The notes: generated by a model not told the origin, from the sequence alone. Counted from the first letter of the stretch, positions 1 to 8,976 are shown. The stretch: DNA of 54,174 bases from Faucicola sp048551375 (GCF_048551375.1 NZ_JBLYZJ010000015.1:1-54174), one strand, 5' to 3'. Translations and numbers: made by a program.

Positions 1-134
1 ATATCGGTTATTACTCTCAGCTTCTCAGTCGGCTTTTGCCGAATTAAAGCTGTTGAAGACTGCGTAACTTCAGTTATTATAAAAAATTTGCTACAGTTAG
101 CTATGATTTACATTAAAAATAACAAAGGTAACTC

Positions 135-986
135 ATGCTAACTAGAGTAATTTTCAACCAAAAAGGCGGTGTTGGTAAATCCAGCATTGCCGTCAATCTC
201 GCCAGTATCAGTGCCTCAAAAGGCTTTCGCACCCTACTGATTGACCTCGACCCCCAATGTAACGCCACCCAATACCTACTCGGCGAGCAAGTGGTCAATG
301 ACAGCACCCTCCAAAACCCCATCATCACCCCCAACATCGAAACCTTTTTTGCCCAAACCCTACAAACTGCCCCCTCGACCTCTGCCATGCTCTTTGCCAT
401 GCCATTTGGGGGAATCAGTGGCTCTGCCGATACCGCTTTGAGCGAGTGCATTCACGCCACACCATTTGACAATTTATCCATCATTCCTGCCAGCCCAGTG
501 TTGGGCGAGATTTTGCACCAACTTGAAAGCAAACACAAAATCTACAAATTGCGAGAGGGGCTAAAACGCCTAAGCGAGCAGTTTGACCGTGTGTATATCG
601 ACACGCCTCCTGCATTTAATTTTTTTACCCTATCCGCTTTAATCAGTGCCAATTTTGTGGTTGTGCCGTTTGACTGCGATATTTTCTCGAAGCGAGCCTT
701 GCAAGTGCTACTGCAAAACATCATCGAAACTCGCCAAGACCACAATAGCGAGCTGTTAATTGAAGGTATTATTGTCAATCAATACGACCCTCGTGCCAAC
801 CTGCCTAGAGAGGTGGTGCAGTCGTTGGTGGATGAGGGCTACCCTGTGCTAAACGCCAAGCTAAGTCCGTCCGTCATTATGAAAGAATCGCACCATGCCA
901 ACACGCCATTGGTATATTTTGATGCCAAACACAAGCTCACCCAACAGTTTGTGGCGGTATTTGATGAGTTGGAAGCGGACAATTAA
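135..986 (+). CDS. ParA/Soj-family ATPase without a ParB partner in view
   Basis: This is a 283-residue MinD/ParA-superfamily P-loop ATPase. The deviant Walker A motif KGGVGKSS lies at residues 10-17, the DLDPQCNA segment follows near residue 38, and a second hydrophobic strand ending in IDTPPA lies near residue 157. These are typical of ParA proteins, which use ATP-dependent DNA binding and a ParB-type partner to position cargo. The start is supported by AAAGG seven bases upstream of the ATG. No parB gene or rsmG/mnmG neighbour is present, so this may not be the chromosomal Soj that acts with the parS sites in the window. It could serve another cargo or be an orphan. A possible promoter, TTGAAG-16-TATTAT, lies at 53-80. 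Confidence 0.85.
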   Translation: MLTRVIFNQKGGVGKSSIAVNLASISASKGFRTLLIDLDPQCNATQYLLGEQVVNDSTLQNPIITPNIETFFAQTLQTAPSTSAMLFAMPFGGISGSADTALSECIHATPFDNLSIIPASPVLGEILHQLESKHKIYKLREGLKRLSEQFDRVYIDTPPAFNFFTLSALISANFVVVPFDCDIFSKRALQVLLQNIIETRQDHNSELLIEGIIVNQYDPRANLPREVVQSLVDEGYPVLNAKLSPSVIMKESHHANTPLVYFDAKHKLTQQFVAVFDELEADN

Positions 987-1020
987 TCGCTTACCCAACT
1001 CCCCAAAAATCCTTTGCATA

Positions 1021-1047
1021 TTGACATAGCCTTACAGCCTTTATAAA
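1021..1047 (+). promoter_or_regulatory. Possible sigma-70 promoter for the GlsB-like gene
   Basis: A consensus TTGACA (1021-1026) is followed after 15 bases by TATAAA (1042-1047). It would leave a leader of about 150 bases before the gene at 1196. The spacing is short, so this is a weak call. Confidence 0.3.
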
Positions 1048-1195
1048 ACATGGTTAAATTTACATAATAATGTTACACAATTAACAAAGTGACATTATTT
1101 TTTATGAGTAATCCGCTCTACAATGCACCCATTAACACAACAAGATGATTGCATTGAAAATTATCTCTTAACCAAAAATTTAAAGGATTGCTATT

Positions 1196-1456
1196 ATGAT
1201 GTCATTTTTATATATGTTATTTATTGGTCTAATCACAGGTGTGATTGCTCGTGCGATTAAACCAGGTGCGGATTCAATGGGCTGGATTTTGACCATTGTA
1301 TTGGGTATTGTCGGTGCGATGGTTGGTGGTTTCATTGCAGGTATGCTTGGTATGAATGCCAACGGTGGTTTTACAGGTCTGATTCTATCCGTCATTGGTG
1401 CGATTATCGTACTGTTTGTTTATGAACTTGCCACAGGTAAGCGTAAAATTGGTTAA
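1196..1456 (+). CDS. GlsB/YeaQ/YmgE-family small membrane protein
   Basis: This 86-residue protein is almost wholly hydrophobic, with three predicted membrane segments (about residues 2-20, 27-50 and 56-77). The second segment is glycine-rich and ends in GGFIAGMLGM. This matches the transglycosylase-associated protein family (GlsB/YeaQ/YmgE), whose members are short inner-membrane proteins often induced by stress; the biochemical role is not established. There are two adjacent ATG codons at 1196 and 1199. AAGGA lies eight bases before the first, which favours 1196. The gene stands alone and is followed at once by a strong terminator. Confidence 0.85.
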   Translation: MMSFLYMLFIGLITGVIARAIKPGADSMGWILTIVLGIVGAMVGGFIAGMLGMNANGGFTGLILSVIGAIIVLFVYELATGKRKIG

Positions 1457-1483
1457 GTGAAAACTTAACATAACGCTGATAAA

Positions 1484-1520
1484 AACAACCCCAAATTGTA
1501 GGATTTGGGGTTGTTTTTTT
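1484..1520 (+). terminator. Rho-independent terminator after the GlsB-like gene
   Basis: A 13-base perfect inverted repeat (AACAACCCCAAAT and its complement) with a six-base loop is followed by a run of T. It starts 28 bases after the stop codon. Confidence 0.9.
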
Positions 1521-1560
1521 GTCAAATATCCATTCAATTAACACCACACGCTTGATAAAA

Positions 1561-1580
1561 GGGCGTAAGCATTACGCCCC
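1561..1580. repeat. Short palindromic repeat, GGGCGTA family (copy 1)
   Basis: GGGCGTAAGCATTACGCCCC is a near-perfect palindrome. Related copies are at 25376, 37852, 46437 and 50948, all between genes. This copy sits between the convergent GlsB-like and thrC genes. Confidence 0.7.
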
Positions 1581-1630
1581 TACAACAGCTATCGTATTTC
1601 TACGATTAATGATGAAATGATGATAAGTGG

Positions 1631-3049
1631 TTAATTTTTTGGCGAAACATGATTTTCGATTTGCTCACGTACCAATTTAGCATCATTATCCAATACCGTG
1701 ACAAACTGCGGTAATGCCTCAATACCTTGGGTACTGGCAGGGCGTGGGATGTCCACTGTACCGACCGCTTCGGTGATGGTTTCAGCGAATTTGGCAGGTA
1801 GGGCGGTTTCGGCACATACGATGGTTTCACCGTCTTTGCGTAGCGTGCGAGCGACTTTGATACCATCGGCGGTATGTGGGTCAATCAAGCCGTCACCTGC
1901 TTCATATACTGCTTTAATGGTGGCGAGACGGTCGGCATGGGTGGATTTGCCAGACACAAAGCCGTATTTGTCCTGTACATTGTCCAATAAATCCGCCAAG
2001 TCAAAGCCTTTGCCAGTATTCACATCTTGCCAAAGTTGGCTCAATTTTTGGCTGTCTTTACCGACCAATAGATATATAAAGCGTTCAAAGTTTGAGGCTT
2101 TAGAAATATCCATCGAAGGGCTAGAGGTAACGTAGGTTTTATCTGTTCCACGTGGAACATATTTCCCAATGTTAAAGAAGTCGTTCAAGACATCATTTTC
2201 GTTGGTAGCGACAATCAGGCGGTCTATCGGCAAGCCCATTTCACGTGCGATATGCCCTGCACACACGTTGCCAAAGTTACCAGACGGTACGCAAAAACTC
2301 ACTTTTTCGCTATTGTCGGTGGTGCTGGCAAAGTAGCCTTTAAAATAATACACGATTTGGGCAAGAATACGTCCCCAGTTGATGGAATTGACCGTACCAA
2401 GGCTGTATTTGGCTTTAAAATCAGCGTCTTGTTGCAAGGCTTTGACGATATCTTGACAATCATCAAACATGCCTTTGATGGCGATATTATGGATGTTTTT
2501 ATCGGCAAGGCTATACATTTGAGCCCGTTGGAATTCGCTCATTTTGCCGTGTGGCGACATCATAAACACTTCAATATTGTGCTTTCCACGCAACGCATAT
2601 TCCGCCGCCGAGCCTGTGTCGCCACTGGTCGCACCGATGATAGTCAGGCGTTCGTTTTTATGCTCCAGCACATATTCAAAGGCATTGCCCAAAAACTGCA
2701 TGGCAATATCTTTAAAGGCAAGCGTAGGGCCGTTGGATAATTCGAGGATTTTAATGCCGTCTTTGAGGGTACGCACAGGCGTGATATCGCTGTGACCGAA
2801 TGCTTCTACGGTATAGGTTTTATCAACTAACGCTTTTAAGTCATCTTTTGGGATGTCGGTGGCGAATAATTGCATGATTTCAAAGGCAAGGGCTGGATAG
2901 CTTAATGCACGCCATTTGGTTAAGGTCGCATCGCCAATCTGTGGATAGGTTTCGGGTAGCATTAAGCCACCATCTGGGGCAAGTCCCATCAATAATACAT
3001 CGCTAAATTGCATGGGGGCGGTGTTGCCACGAGTGCTGATATATTGCAT
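1631..3049 (-). CDS. thrC: Threonine synthase
   Basis: ThrC converts O-phospho-L-homoserine to L-threonine with pyridoxal phosphate, the last step of threonine synthesis. The 472-residue product begins MQYISTRG, the usual start of the family, and has the PLP-lysine motif GPTLAFKD near residue 108 and the phosphate-binding segment GATSGDTGSAA. An in-frame ATG seven codons upstream exists, but AAGGA seven bases before 3049 and the family N-terminus favour 3049. The length is normal for the long bacterial ThrC class. The usual hom and thrB partners are not adjacent, so the gene appears to be monocistronic. A perfect parS-like palindrome at 2144-2159 lies inside the gene and encodes VPRGT. Confidence 0.95.
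   Translation of the reverse strand: MQYISTRGNTAPMQFSDVLLMGLAPDGGLMLPETYPQIGDATLTKWRALSYPALAFEIMQLFATDIPKDDLKALVDKTYTVEAFGHSDITPVRTLKDGIKILELSNGPTLAFKDIAMQFLGNAFEYVLEHKNERLTIIGATSGDTGSAAEYALRGKHNIEVFMMSPHGKMSEFQRAQMYSLADKNIHNIAIKGMFDDCQDIVKALQQDADFKAKYSLGTVNSINWGRILAQIVYYFKGYFASTTDNSEKVSFCVPSGNFGNVCAGHIAREMGLPIDRLIVATNENDVLNDFFNIGKYVPRGTDKTYVTSSPSMDISKASNFERFIYLLVGKDSQKLSQLWQDVNTGKGFDLADLLDNVQDKYGFVSGKSTHADRLATIKAVYEAGDGLIDPHTADGIKVARTLRKDGETIVCAETALPAKFAETITEAVGTVDIPRPASTQGIEALPQFVTVLDNDAKLVREQIENHVSPKN
2144..2159. promoter_or_regulatory. parS-like ParB-binding site inside thrC
   Basis: TGTTCCACGTGGAACA is a perfect 16-base palindrome and a well-known variant of the bacterial parS consensus TGTTTCACGTGAAACA. 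Confidence 0.75.
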
Positions 3050-3101
3050 ATTTATTCCTTTACTCATCAAAATTAAAATCGTTTGGGTAACATAGCATTA
3101 T

Positions 3102-3587
3102 TTAATCCACTTGTATATTACCATCGCCATTGATAAAAACACGCACAAGTCCAGACCAATCCACAGGTTTTGAAATGTCTTCAAAACTTATAATGGATAG
3201 ACCAACTATTTGCAGAATCATGGGTGATAGTTGTCGTAATTTTTGCCAATGGTGATTGTAAAATTCGCTGATACTATAACAATCTGATTCATCCATTGCT
3301 TTTAATGTATCTATAAACTGCTGATAAATTTCTATCACACAGCCTTTTTCAACATCATATAATTCATCAAATTCTTCTATCCATACTTTTGAATAGCTGT
3401 CTAATGCTTCCTTAAACAAAAAAGCATTCGTGATATAAGGATGTGGTGAGAGTTTAGCATTTGGTAATCCACCGATAACTTCTACCTGCTGATTAATAGG
3501 AAAGGTTAAAATAGATAACAGTTCCCAAAAACTATCATACATATCATAATCTAATACCAGTGGTGGTACATGATAAACTTCTCTCAA
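3102..3587 (-). CDS. Hypothetical protein downstream of rsmB
   Basis: I do not recognise a family for this acidic, soluble-looking 161-residue protein. It has no signal peptide and no clear membrane segment, and is rich in Tyr, Trp and acidic residues (for example VWIEEFDELYDVEKG). The start appears to be TTG at 3587. AGGTGA lies six bases upstream of that TTG and overlaps the rsmB stop codon, which suggests translational coupling to rsmB (stop at 3596). The next in-frame ATG would remove 15 residues. The coding sequence is more AT-rich than rsmB or thrC, which may indicate a later arrival. It ends 52 bases before thrC begins, with no clear terminator between them. Confidence 0.6.
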   Translation of the reverse strand: MREVYHVPPLVLDYDMYDSFWELLSILTFPINQQVEVIGGLPNAKLSPHPYITNAFLFKEALDSYSKVWIEEFDELYDVEKGCVIEIYQQFIDTLKAMDESDCYSISEFYNHHWQKLRQLSPMILQIVGLSIISFEDISKPVDWSGLVRVFINGDGNIQVD

Positions 3588-3595
3588 GTTGTCAC

Positions 3596-4924
3596 CTAAG
3601 CTTTTTTCAATAATGAATAAAAGAACCCATCGCCATCATTTTTATTTAATGGCAAACATTGATAACCAACTGGACGCTTTAATTGATTGGGTAAATCAAG
3701 GGTAAAATCTATCGTTTGAGCGTTTGAATGATTTGCCAAAAACCGCTCAATTTGCTGTTCATTTTCCGCCTTTAACAACGAACAAGTCACATACAATAAA
3801 TACCCACCCTCTGCCAAATTCGCCCAACAATTTGCCAAAATCTTACCCTGTAACTCAACCGTTTGCACCACGTCATTTTCGCTACGCAATAACGCAATAT
3901 CTGGGTGACGGCGAATCACGCCTGTAGCTGTACAGGGAGCATCAAGGACTATCACATCAAACGGCTTGTCGGCTTTAACGCTTGTCGCATCATCACAAAT
4001 CAGCGTGACTTTATCCTGTACTTTATCACTCATCAACTGCAAGCGTTGCAAATTTTCGCTAACACGGCTCAAGCGTTTGGCATCATTATCCAAGGCGGTG
4101 ACATGAGTCAGCTGTTCCACGTGAAACACTTCGAGAAAATGAGCAAGCTTTCCTCCTGGGGCAGTACAAGCATCGAGTAGATTGATGGGTTTATCGAGTG
4201 CCAAACTTGCCAAAATATGGGCGGATAGTTGGGCGTGGCGGTCTTGTACACTGACCCAACCATCAGCGAAGTGCGGTAACGCTGTGATTTTGACATTGTC
4301 AGTCAAGCGAATCGTTGCCTCATCACCCACGCCCAACGGCTCGATAGCATAGCCAACGCCTGTTTCATCCAGCAATTTGGTATACTCATTCAAGGTGCAG
4401 AACTTGGCATTCACTCGCAAAAAAATCGGTGCAGGCAGACGTAATGCTTGCCCCAATTTGGCATAGTGGTCGTTCCAGTCGGCTTTGAGTTGTTTGGCAA
4501 GCCAGTTGGGTAGGCTGTGGTTTTTTTCGATTTTTTTGATAAATTTGGCAGGGTTTTTTTGCACTTTTCGCAAGATGGCGTTTATCAAGCCTGCCCCATA
4601 GCCTTTATCCAGTTGTTTCACCGCTTCGACCGTTTCGCCAATACTGGCATAGTCTGGCGTGTCCATGTATAAGAGTTGGTAGAGTCCGATATTTAGCCCT
4701 GCCCATACGCCTTTGTCGGTGACTTCTCGCTCGATTAGGCTCTCGCCAATCCGAGATAACGCCCACCATTGACGCAATGTACCGAGTAGCAGTTCGTGGG
4801 TAAAGCCTTTGTCGGCTTCATTCACACTATTTAGCAATGGGTCAAGTAGGCTTGAGAGCGACTCACCTTGTTGGATTCGCTCAAGCGTTGAGATGATTTT
4901 GGCTCGTGTACTTAATTGGGTCAT
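3596..4924 (-). CDS. rsmB: 16S rRNA (cytosine-967-C5)-methyltransferase
   Basis: RsmB (Sun/Fmu) methylates C967 of 16S rRNA using S-adenosylmethionine. The 442-residue product has the N-terminal NusB-like RNA-binding domain (about 1-140) and a C-terminal Rossmann methyltransferase domain. Visible motifs are LDACTAPGGKLAHFLE (SAM binding), VLDAPCTATGVIRRHPD (first catalytic-region Cys) and LYVTCSLLKAENE (nucleophile Cys). The usual ATCS is changed to VTCS, a mild variant. The chosen start, MTQLSTRAK at 4924, has AAAGG six bases upstream; the frame stays open 40 codons further but that part lies in repeat-like sequence. It follows fmt in the same direction, a common pairing. A parS-like site at 4113 encodes FHVEQ. 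Confidence 0.95.
   Translation of the reverse strand: MTQLSTRAKIISTLERIQQGESLSSLLDPLLNSVNEADKGFTHELLLGTLRQWWALSRIGESLIEREVTDKGVWAGLNIGLYQLLYMDTPDYASIGETVEAVKQLDKGYGAGLINAILRKVQKNPAKFIKKIEKNHSLPNWLAKQLKADWNDHYAKLGQALRLPAPIFLRVNAKFCTLNEYTKLLDETGVGYAIEPLGVGDEATIRLTDNVKITALPHFADGWVSVQDRHAQLSAHILASLALDKPINLLDACTAPGGKLAHFLEVFHVEQLTHVTALDNDAKRLSRVSENLQRLQLMSDKVQDKVTLICDDATSVKADKPFDVIVLDAPCTATGVIRRHPDIALLRSENDVVQTVELQGKILANCWANLAEGGYLLYVTCSLLKAENEQQIERFLANHSNAQTIDFTLDLPNQLKRPVGYQCLPLNKNDGDGFFYSLLKKA
4113..4128. promoter_or_regulatory. parS-like site inside rsmB
   Basis: TGTTCCACGTGAAACA differs from the consensus parS by one base. It is read as FHVEQ on the coding strand. Confidence 0.7.
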
Positions 4925-4978
4925 GGGTTGCCTTTTTATAAAATTGGATTTTGGGCGTTTGCAAGATATTTTTACGAT

Positions 4979-5037
4979 GTAGGGTCTGTTCCACGCACCT
5001 TTATCAATCTTCAACTGGTGCGTAAAACGCACCCTAC
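4979..5037. repeat. 59-bp inverted-repeat element between fmt and rsmB
   Basis: The two 21-base ends (4979-4999 and 5017-5037) are inverted copies with four mismatches, both built on GTAGGGT...ACGCACC. The right end recurs exactly at 41487-41507. The element fills much of the 116-base fmt-rsmB gap. Confidence 0.7.
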
Positions 5038-5040
5038 GCA

Positions 5041-6054
5041 TCAATAAAAATTATCACCATCATTGAGTTTATCCCCATTGGCAATCTGTTCAGCGGTGAG
5101 TGGTTTTCCCCCTGCCCATTGCATTTTGGTGATATTGATAAGGTGTTGAATGCCCCCTTCTTTTTCATTTAAGCCATTTTTACCACAAGCAACCAAAATT
5201 GCATTTTTGCCAACACTAACGACTTTACCTGCTGGTTCGCTTGTGATTTGATCAGTTTTGATGGGTTTGGCTTCTAATACTTTAATACGTTGATTCGGGT
5301 CTTTTTGGGCGGATAAATAGGTGAAGGCATTTAATGCTCGAATTTGACGTTGAATGGTAAAGGCATCATCTTTCCAGTTGATTTCACCTTCTGCTGTGGT
5401 GATTTTTTCAGCATAGTTTGCCAATGCGTCATCTTGTTTTTCAGCTTTAGATTGATAACCTGCTAAATCAGATAAAACAGTCACTATCGCTTCACCGCCC
5501 AATATCGCCAGTTTATCATGCAAAGTTTGGGTGGTGTCGGTTTCTTCAATCGGGCAAGCGATTTTATATAGCATATCACCTGTATCTAAGCCTTGAGCCA
5601 TTTGCATGATGGTGATACCTGTTTCGCTATCGCCTGCCAAAATCGCTCGCTGAATCGGAGCAGCCCCACGCCAACGAGGGAGCAGTGAGCCATGCACATT
5701 GAGGCAACCAAAAGTCGGAGCATTTAAGATACCGAGTGGTAAAATCAAACCATACGCCACAACCACCATCACATCAGGGCGATAATTAGCAAATGTTTCA
5801 CGTGAAACTTTTCCATTTTCCCACTTTAAGCTAAAACTTTCTGGTTGTTCGACAGGGATATTATGGGCTAGGGCAAGTTCTTTAACAGGGCTGGCAGAGA
5901 GTTTTTGCCCTCGCCCTGCTTTGCGGTCGGGTTGGGTATAGACGGCGACAATCTCAATATTGAGTTTTTCGGTATTATCAATAAGGGCTTGTAAGGCAAT
6001 CTTGGCAAATTCGGGTGTACCTGCGAAGATAAGACGTAAAGGGGTGTTTGACAT
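5041..6054 (-). CDS. fmt: Methionyl-tRNA formyltransferase
   Basis: Fmt formylates initiator Met-tRNA with 10-formyltetrahydrofolate. The 337-residue product begins MSNTPLRLIFAGTPEFA, the family N-terminus. It carries the catalytic-domain motif NVHGSLLPRWRGAAPIQ (about residues 106-122, with the catalytic Asn and His) and the QGLDTGDML segment with the catalytic Asp. The C-terminal OB-like tRNA-binding domain is present. The frame is open for 34 codons upstream, but homology favours 6054 although the ribosome site there is weak. It is the first gene of an fmt-rsmB unit; def, often its neighbour, is at 47 kb here. A 15/16 parS match at 5794 encodes VSRET. Confidence 0.95.
   Translation of the reverse strand: MSNTPLRLIFAGTPEFAKIALQALIDNTEKLNIEIVAVYTQPDRKAGRGQKLSASPVKELALAHNIPVEQPESFSLKWENGKVSRETFANYRPDVMVVVAYGLILPLGILNAPTFGCLNVHGSLLPRWRGAAPIQRAILAGDSETGITIMQMAQGLDTGDMLYKIACPIEETDTTQTLHDKLAILGGEAIVTVLSDLAGYQSKAEKQDDALANYAEKITTAEGEINWKDDAFTIQRQIRALNAFTYLSAQKDPNQRIKVLEAKPIKTDQITSEPAGKVVSVGKNAILVACGKNGLNEKEGGIQHLINITKMQWAGGKPLTAEQIANGDKLNDGDNFY
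5794..5809. promoter_or_regulatory. parS-like site inside fmt
   Basis: TGTTTCACGTGAAACT matches the parS consensus at 15 of 16 bases and encodes VSRET in the fmt frame. Confidence 0.7.
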
Positions 6055-6093
6055 GGTAATTTTCGGCATTTTTTGTAGAATTTCTGCTATTAT

Positions 6094-6124
6094 AGTATGG
6101 TTTGTGATAATACTAAACCATACT
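6094..6124. promoter_or_regulatory. Inverted repeat in the divergent fmt / sensor-kinase promoter region
   Basis: AGTATGGTTT and its exact complement AAACCATACT are separated by 11 bases. On the minus strand TATAAT (6089-6094) abuts the repeat with a possible TTTAGT -35 box 17 bases upstream, so the repeat would lie in the spacer of an fmt promoter. It is a candidate operator. Confidence 0.4.
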
Positions 6125-6180
6125 TTATAGGTTGGTTTGGGCAATTTGTGGATCATTGCTTGATAAGGTAGTCAACCATC

Positions 6181-8976
6181 GTGTCTAACTCACCGCCTTC
6201 CGTTTTCAATAAACCTGCCGCTCGTCATGCCTTACTGGTTTTAGTCATTGCAATGGGGAGCTTAATATTATCGGGTTATGGATTGTTGTGGTTTCACGCT
6301 ACCCAAAAACAGCATGCAGCATCAAGTTTCTTTATTGATCAGGTGCTAAATGATGTTAATTTTATGATTGAAACCAATCAAACAAGTAACTTAAAACCTC
6401 ATTATGCGAAGCCATTGGCTGTCCAAAACTATCAAATCTTTATTTTTGAGCCAAATGGTCGCACGATTAATTTAAGTGATAATCCAGAAAAATCCACTAA
6501 TGATTTGCCCAGTTGGTCGATTGAAAGCCGATACCAACAAACGGTGTATAGTTTTACTGGAGTGGAAGTTTGGCAATCACTAAATAATAATTACCGTATT
6601 TATATAAAACTGACTTATACCCCACTGTGGCACGGCTTTGCCAATCCGCTATATGCATTACCGATTTTGATTGCGATTTGTATTTTTTTATTAAGTATTA
6701 TCCAACTACGTAAACGCTATGAAATATGGCAACAAATCATTGATTATGGACAAAATATCCAGCAAATGATGTTGGCTGGCTATCACCCCATTCATATCAA
6801 CCGTGGCTCAAGCCATGCCGAAGTACAACAATTGGCTCAAATTATCAATCGTCTTAGTTTTAAGATGTACCAATATTTTCAGCAATTACATGAGCTAAAT
6901 CTTCGCCAAAACACCTTAATCGACAATTCACCAACCTTGTTATTTTTGATTAATCGTAAAGGACGGTTGGTATATTTTAACGAGCAATTTGCCCATACCT
7001 TTATCACCCCCTTTAATAAAGACGTGGTGTATATGCTCACGGATTTTATAACAGGAACGGATAAAGCGACCCAACAGTTAATTACCCAAATCGCTGATAC
7101 CCATGCACTATCGACTTTTGCCGTTACTAATTTACAGCGTGATATGTATTTTGATATGCGTGTTAAACCTTATTATAATCGCTTTGGGCAGTTGCAAGGG
7201 TTTAGCGGTAGTTTGGAAATTGTGACCAACTATTATGAAAGACTACAAAACGCATGGCTAGAAGACAAGCAAATTACCGAGAAACTAGAAAGTTTTAATA
7301 AGCTTTGGGCGGTATTGGGACATGAGCTACGCACGCCCTTGAGTGGCATGATTGGCATGATTGACTTATTGGTAGAAGATACCAACCAATTAGATGAAGA
7401 ACAACAAGACGTTTTATCCACCTTACAGCAATCCAGTAAGACCATGCTTCAACTGCTCAATGATATGCTAGATGTGGCAAAACTGGAAGCAGGGAAACTA
7501 CAAACAAACCTATCCATGACCGACCTATCCCAAAGTATTCGCCAAGTGGCAGATTTAATGGCAGGAAATGCTCGCCGTCATGGAATTAGTTTGTATGTAT
7601 TTACCGCCCCCAATGTCCCTCGCACCTTTGAAACCGATGATGGGCGATTGCGTCAAATTTTGATGAATTTGGTCAATAATGCAGTGAAATTTACCAAATC
7701 AGGCTATGTGGCAATTTTATTGGATAAACTCAATGACGAACATCCCATCATCCAACAAAAAGCCACCGAAACCTCACGAGCAAATAAAAACTGGTTACGT
7801 ATCACTATCAAAGATACAGGTATTGGTATCGCTGAACAGGATAAAAAACGCCTATTTTCCTACTTTAACCAAGCCAATGATTCGATTAGCCGACAATTTG
7901 GCGGTACAGGACTGGGGCTTGCCATCTCTAATAACTTCTCCCAGTTATTGGGTGGGTTTATCCATTTAGAAAGTGAAGTCGGCAAAGGGAGTGAATTTCA
8001 GGTATATTTACCGATGTTAAAATTCGGTATTCAACCGATGTACCAATTTAATCTAGAAAACATCAAAATTTTTATTGTATTTATATCACCCTATGATGTC
8101 ACGGAGCGTATTGGGACAATCTTTGATGCCATTGATATCCCGCATGCGGTCATCCATGATACCGATGAAAATTTAGTCAGCCGTGTCAACACCTTGAGTT
8201 TTGGGGAACGTACCCCTGTATTTTTGGTTGATGACGTGGCGTATATTGGCAAAGAGTCACTTTACGCACAAATACCAGCCTTTAATAACCATATCAAATT
8301 TTTGATGAGCTTAGAGTCTGAACGCACCCTTGATACGAGCTTGAGCCAAAGCTTTGATGGCATTATCCAAAAACCCGTGACGGTCAGCAATATCATTGCC
8401 GAAATCATCCACCAACAACAAACTCAACCTGTCAACGAACAATATACACCCAGCTTATCCGCACAAAAAGCCTTTGAAGCCTTCCTAAAAAAACACAATG
8501 ACAATCAACATCTTACCATCATATCGCCCCTAAATTATTCCGCCACAATGGTGACACAAGATGGACTTACTCACACTGATTTTGTGCCAGTAAACCCAAC
8601 CACCACCTATGAACAAAAAGGCATTTTGGTCGCTGAAGACAACCCTGTGAATCAAAAGATTGCCAAAAAACACCTATTAAATTTGGGTTATGATGTCATT
8701 ATTGCCAATGATGGACAAGAAGCCTTGGCATTATTAAAGCAACACCGCTCAAAAATTGGCTTGATATTGATGGATTGCCGTATGCCAATCGTTGACGGCA
8801 TCGAGGCAACTCGTCAGATTCGTGCCAATAAAGATAGCATTCCGATTGTTGCCCTCACCGCCAATGACACCGATGAAGACCGCAATATCTGTATCGAAGC
8901 AGGGATGGATAACTTCTTGACCAAACCTTTAAATAAAGAAAAACTGCAAAATTTAATTCGGCATTATTTTATTTAA
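6181..8976 (+). CDS. GacS/BarA-like hybrid sensor histidine kinase
   Basis: This 931-residue membrane kinase probably senses an extracytoplasmic or membrane signal and passes phosphate to a response regulator. In order: TM1 (about 17-38), a periplasmic loop of some 110 residues, TM2 (about 155-175), a HAMP-like linker, a PAS-like region (about 245-350), the H-box GHELRTPLSGM (His381), an HATPase domain with DTGIGI and GGTGLGLA, a degenerate receiver-like segment (about 620-735) and a true receiver at 814-931 with LMDCRMPIVDG (Asp865) and the TKP lysine motif. GacS and BarA normally end in an HPt domain; none is seen, so a separate HPt protein is expected. The start codon is GTG with AAGG 12 bases upstream. 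The gene is divergent from fmt and monocistronic. Confidence 0.88.
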   Translation: MSNSPPSVFNKPAARHALLVLVIAMGSLILSGYGLLWFHATQKQHAASSFFIDQVLNDVNFMIETNQTSNLKPHYAKPLAVQNYQIFIFEPNGRTINLSDNPEKSTNDLPSWSIESRYQQTVYSFTGVEVWQSLNNNYRIYIKLTYTPLWHGFANPLYALPILIAICIFLLSIIQLRKRYEIWQQIIDYGQNIQQMMLAGYHPIHINRGSSHAEVQQLAQIINRLSFKMYQYFQQLHELNLRQNTLIDNSPTLLFLINRKGRLVYFNEQFAHTFITPFNKDVVYMLTDFITGTDKATQQLITQIADTHALSTFAVTNLQRDMYFDMRVKPYYNRFGQLQGFSGSLEIVTNYYERLQNAWLEDKQITEKLESFNKLWAVLGHELRTPLSGMIGMIDLLVEDTNQLDEEQQDVLSTLQQSSKTMLQLLNDMLDVAKLEAGKLQTNLSMTDLSQSIRQVADLMAGNARRHGISLYVFTAPNVPRTFETDDGRLRQILMNLVNNAVKFTKSGYVAILLDKLNDEHPIIQQKATETSRANKNWLRITIKDTGIGIAEQDKKRLFSYFNQANDSISRQFGGTGLGLAISNNFSQLLGGFIHLESEVGKGSEFQVYLPMLKFGIQPMYQFNLENIKIFIVFISPYDVTERIGTIFDAIDIPHAVIHDTDENLVSRVNTLSFGERTPVFLVDDVAYIGKESLYAQIPAFNNHIKFLMSLESERTLDTSLSQSFDGIIQKPVTVSNIIAEIIHQQQTQPVNEQYTPSLSAQKAFEAFLKKHNDNQHLTIISPLNYSATMVTQDGLTHTDFVPVNPTTTYEQKGILVAEDNPVNQKIAKKHLLNLGYDVIIANDGQEALALLKQHRSKIGLILMDCRMPIVDGIEATRQIRANKDSIPIVALTANDTDEDRNICIEAGMDNFLTKPLNKEKLQNLIRHYFI

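Noticed and set aside
4987..4999. Possible parS site TGTTCCACG upstream of rsmB
   Set aside because: Only the left half matches; the right half belongs to the 59-bp inverted-repeat element.
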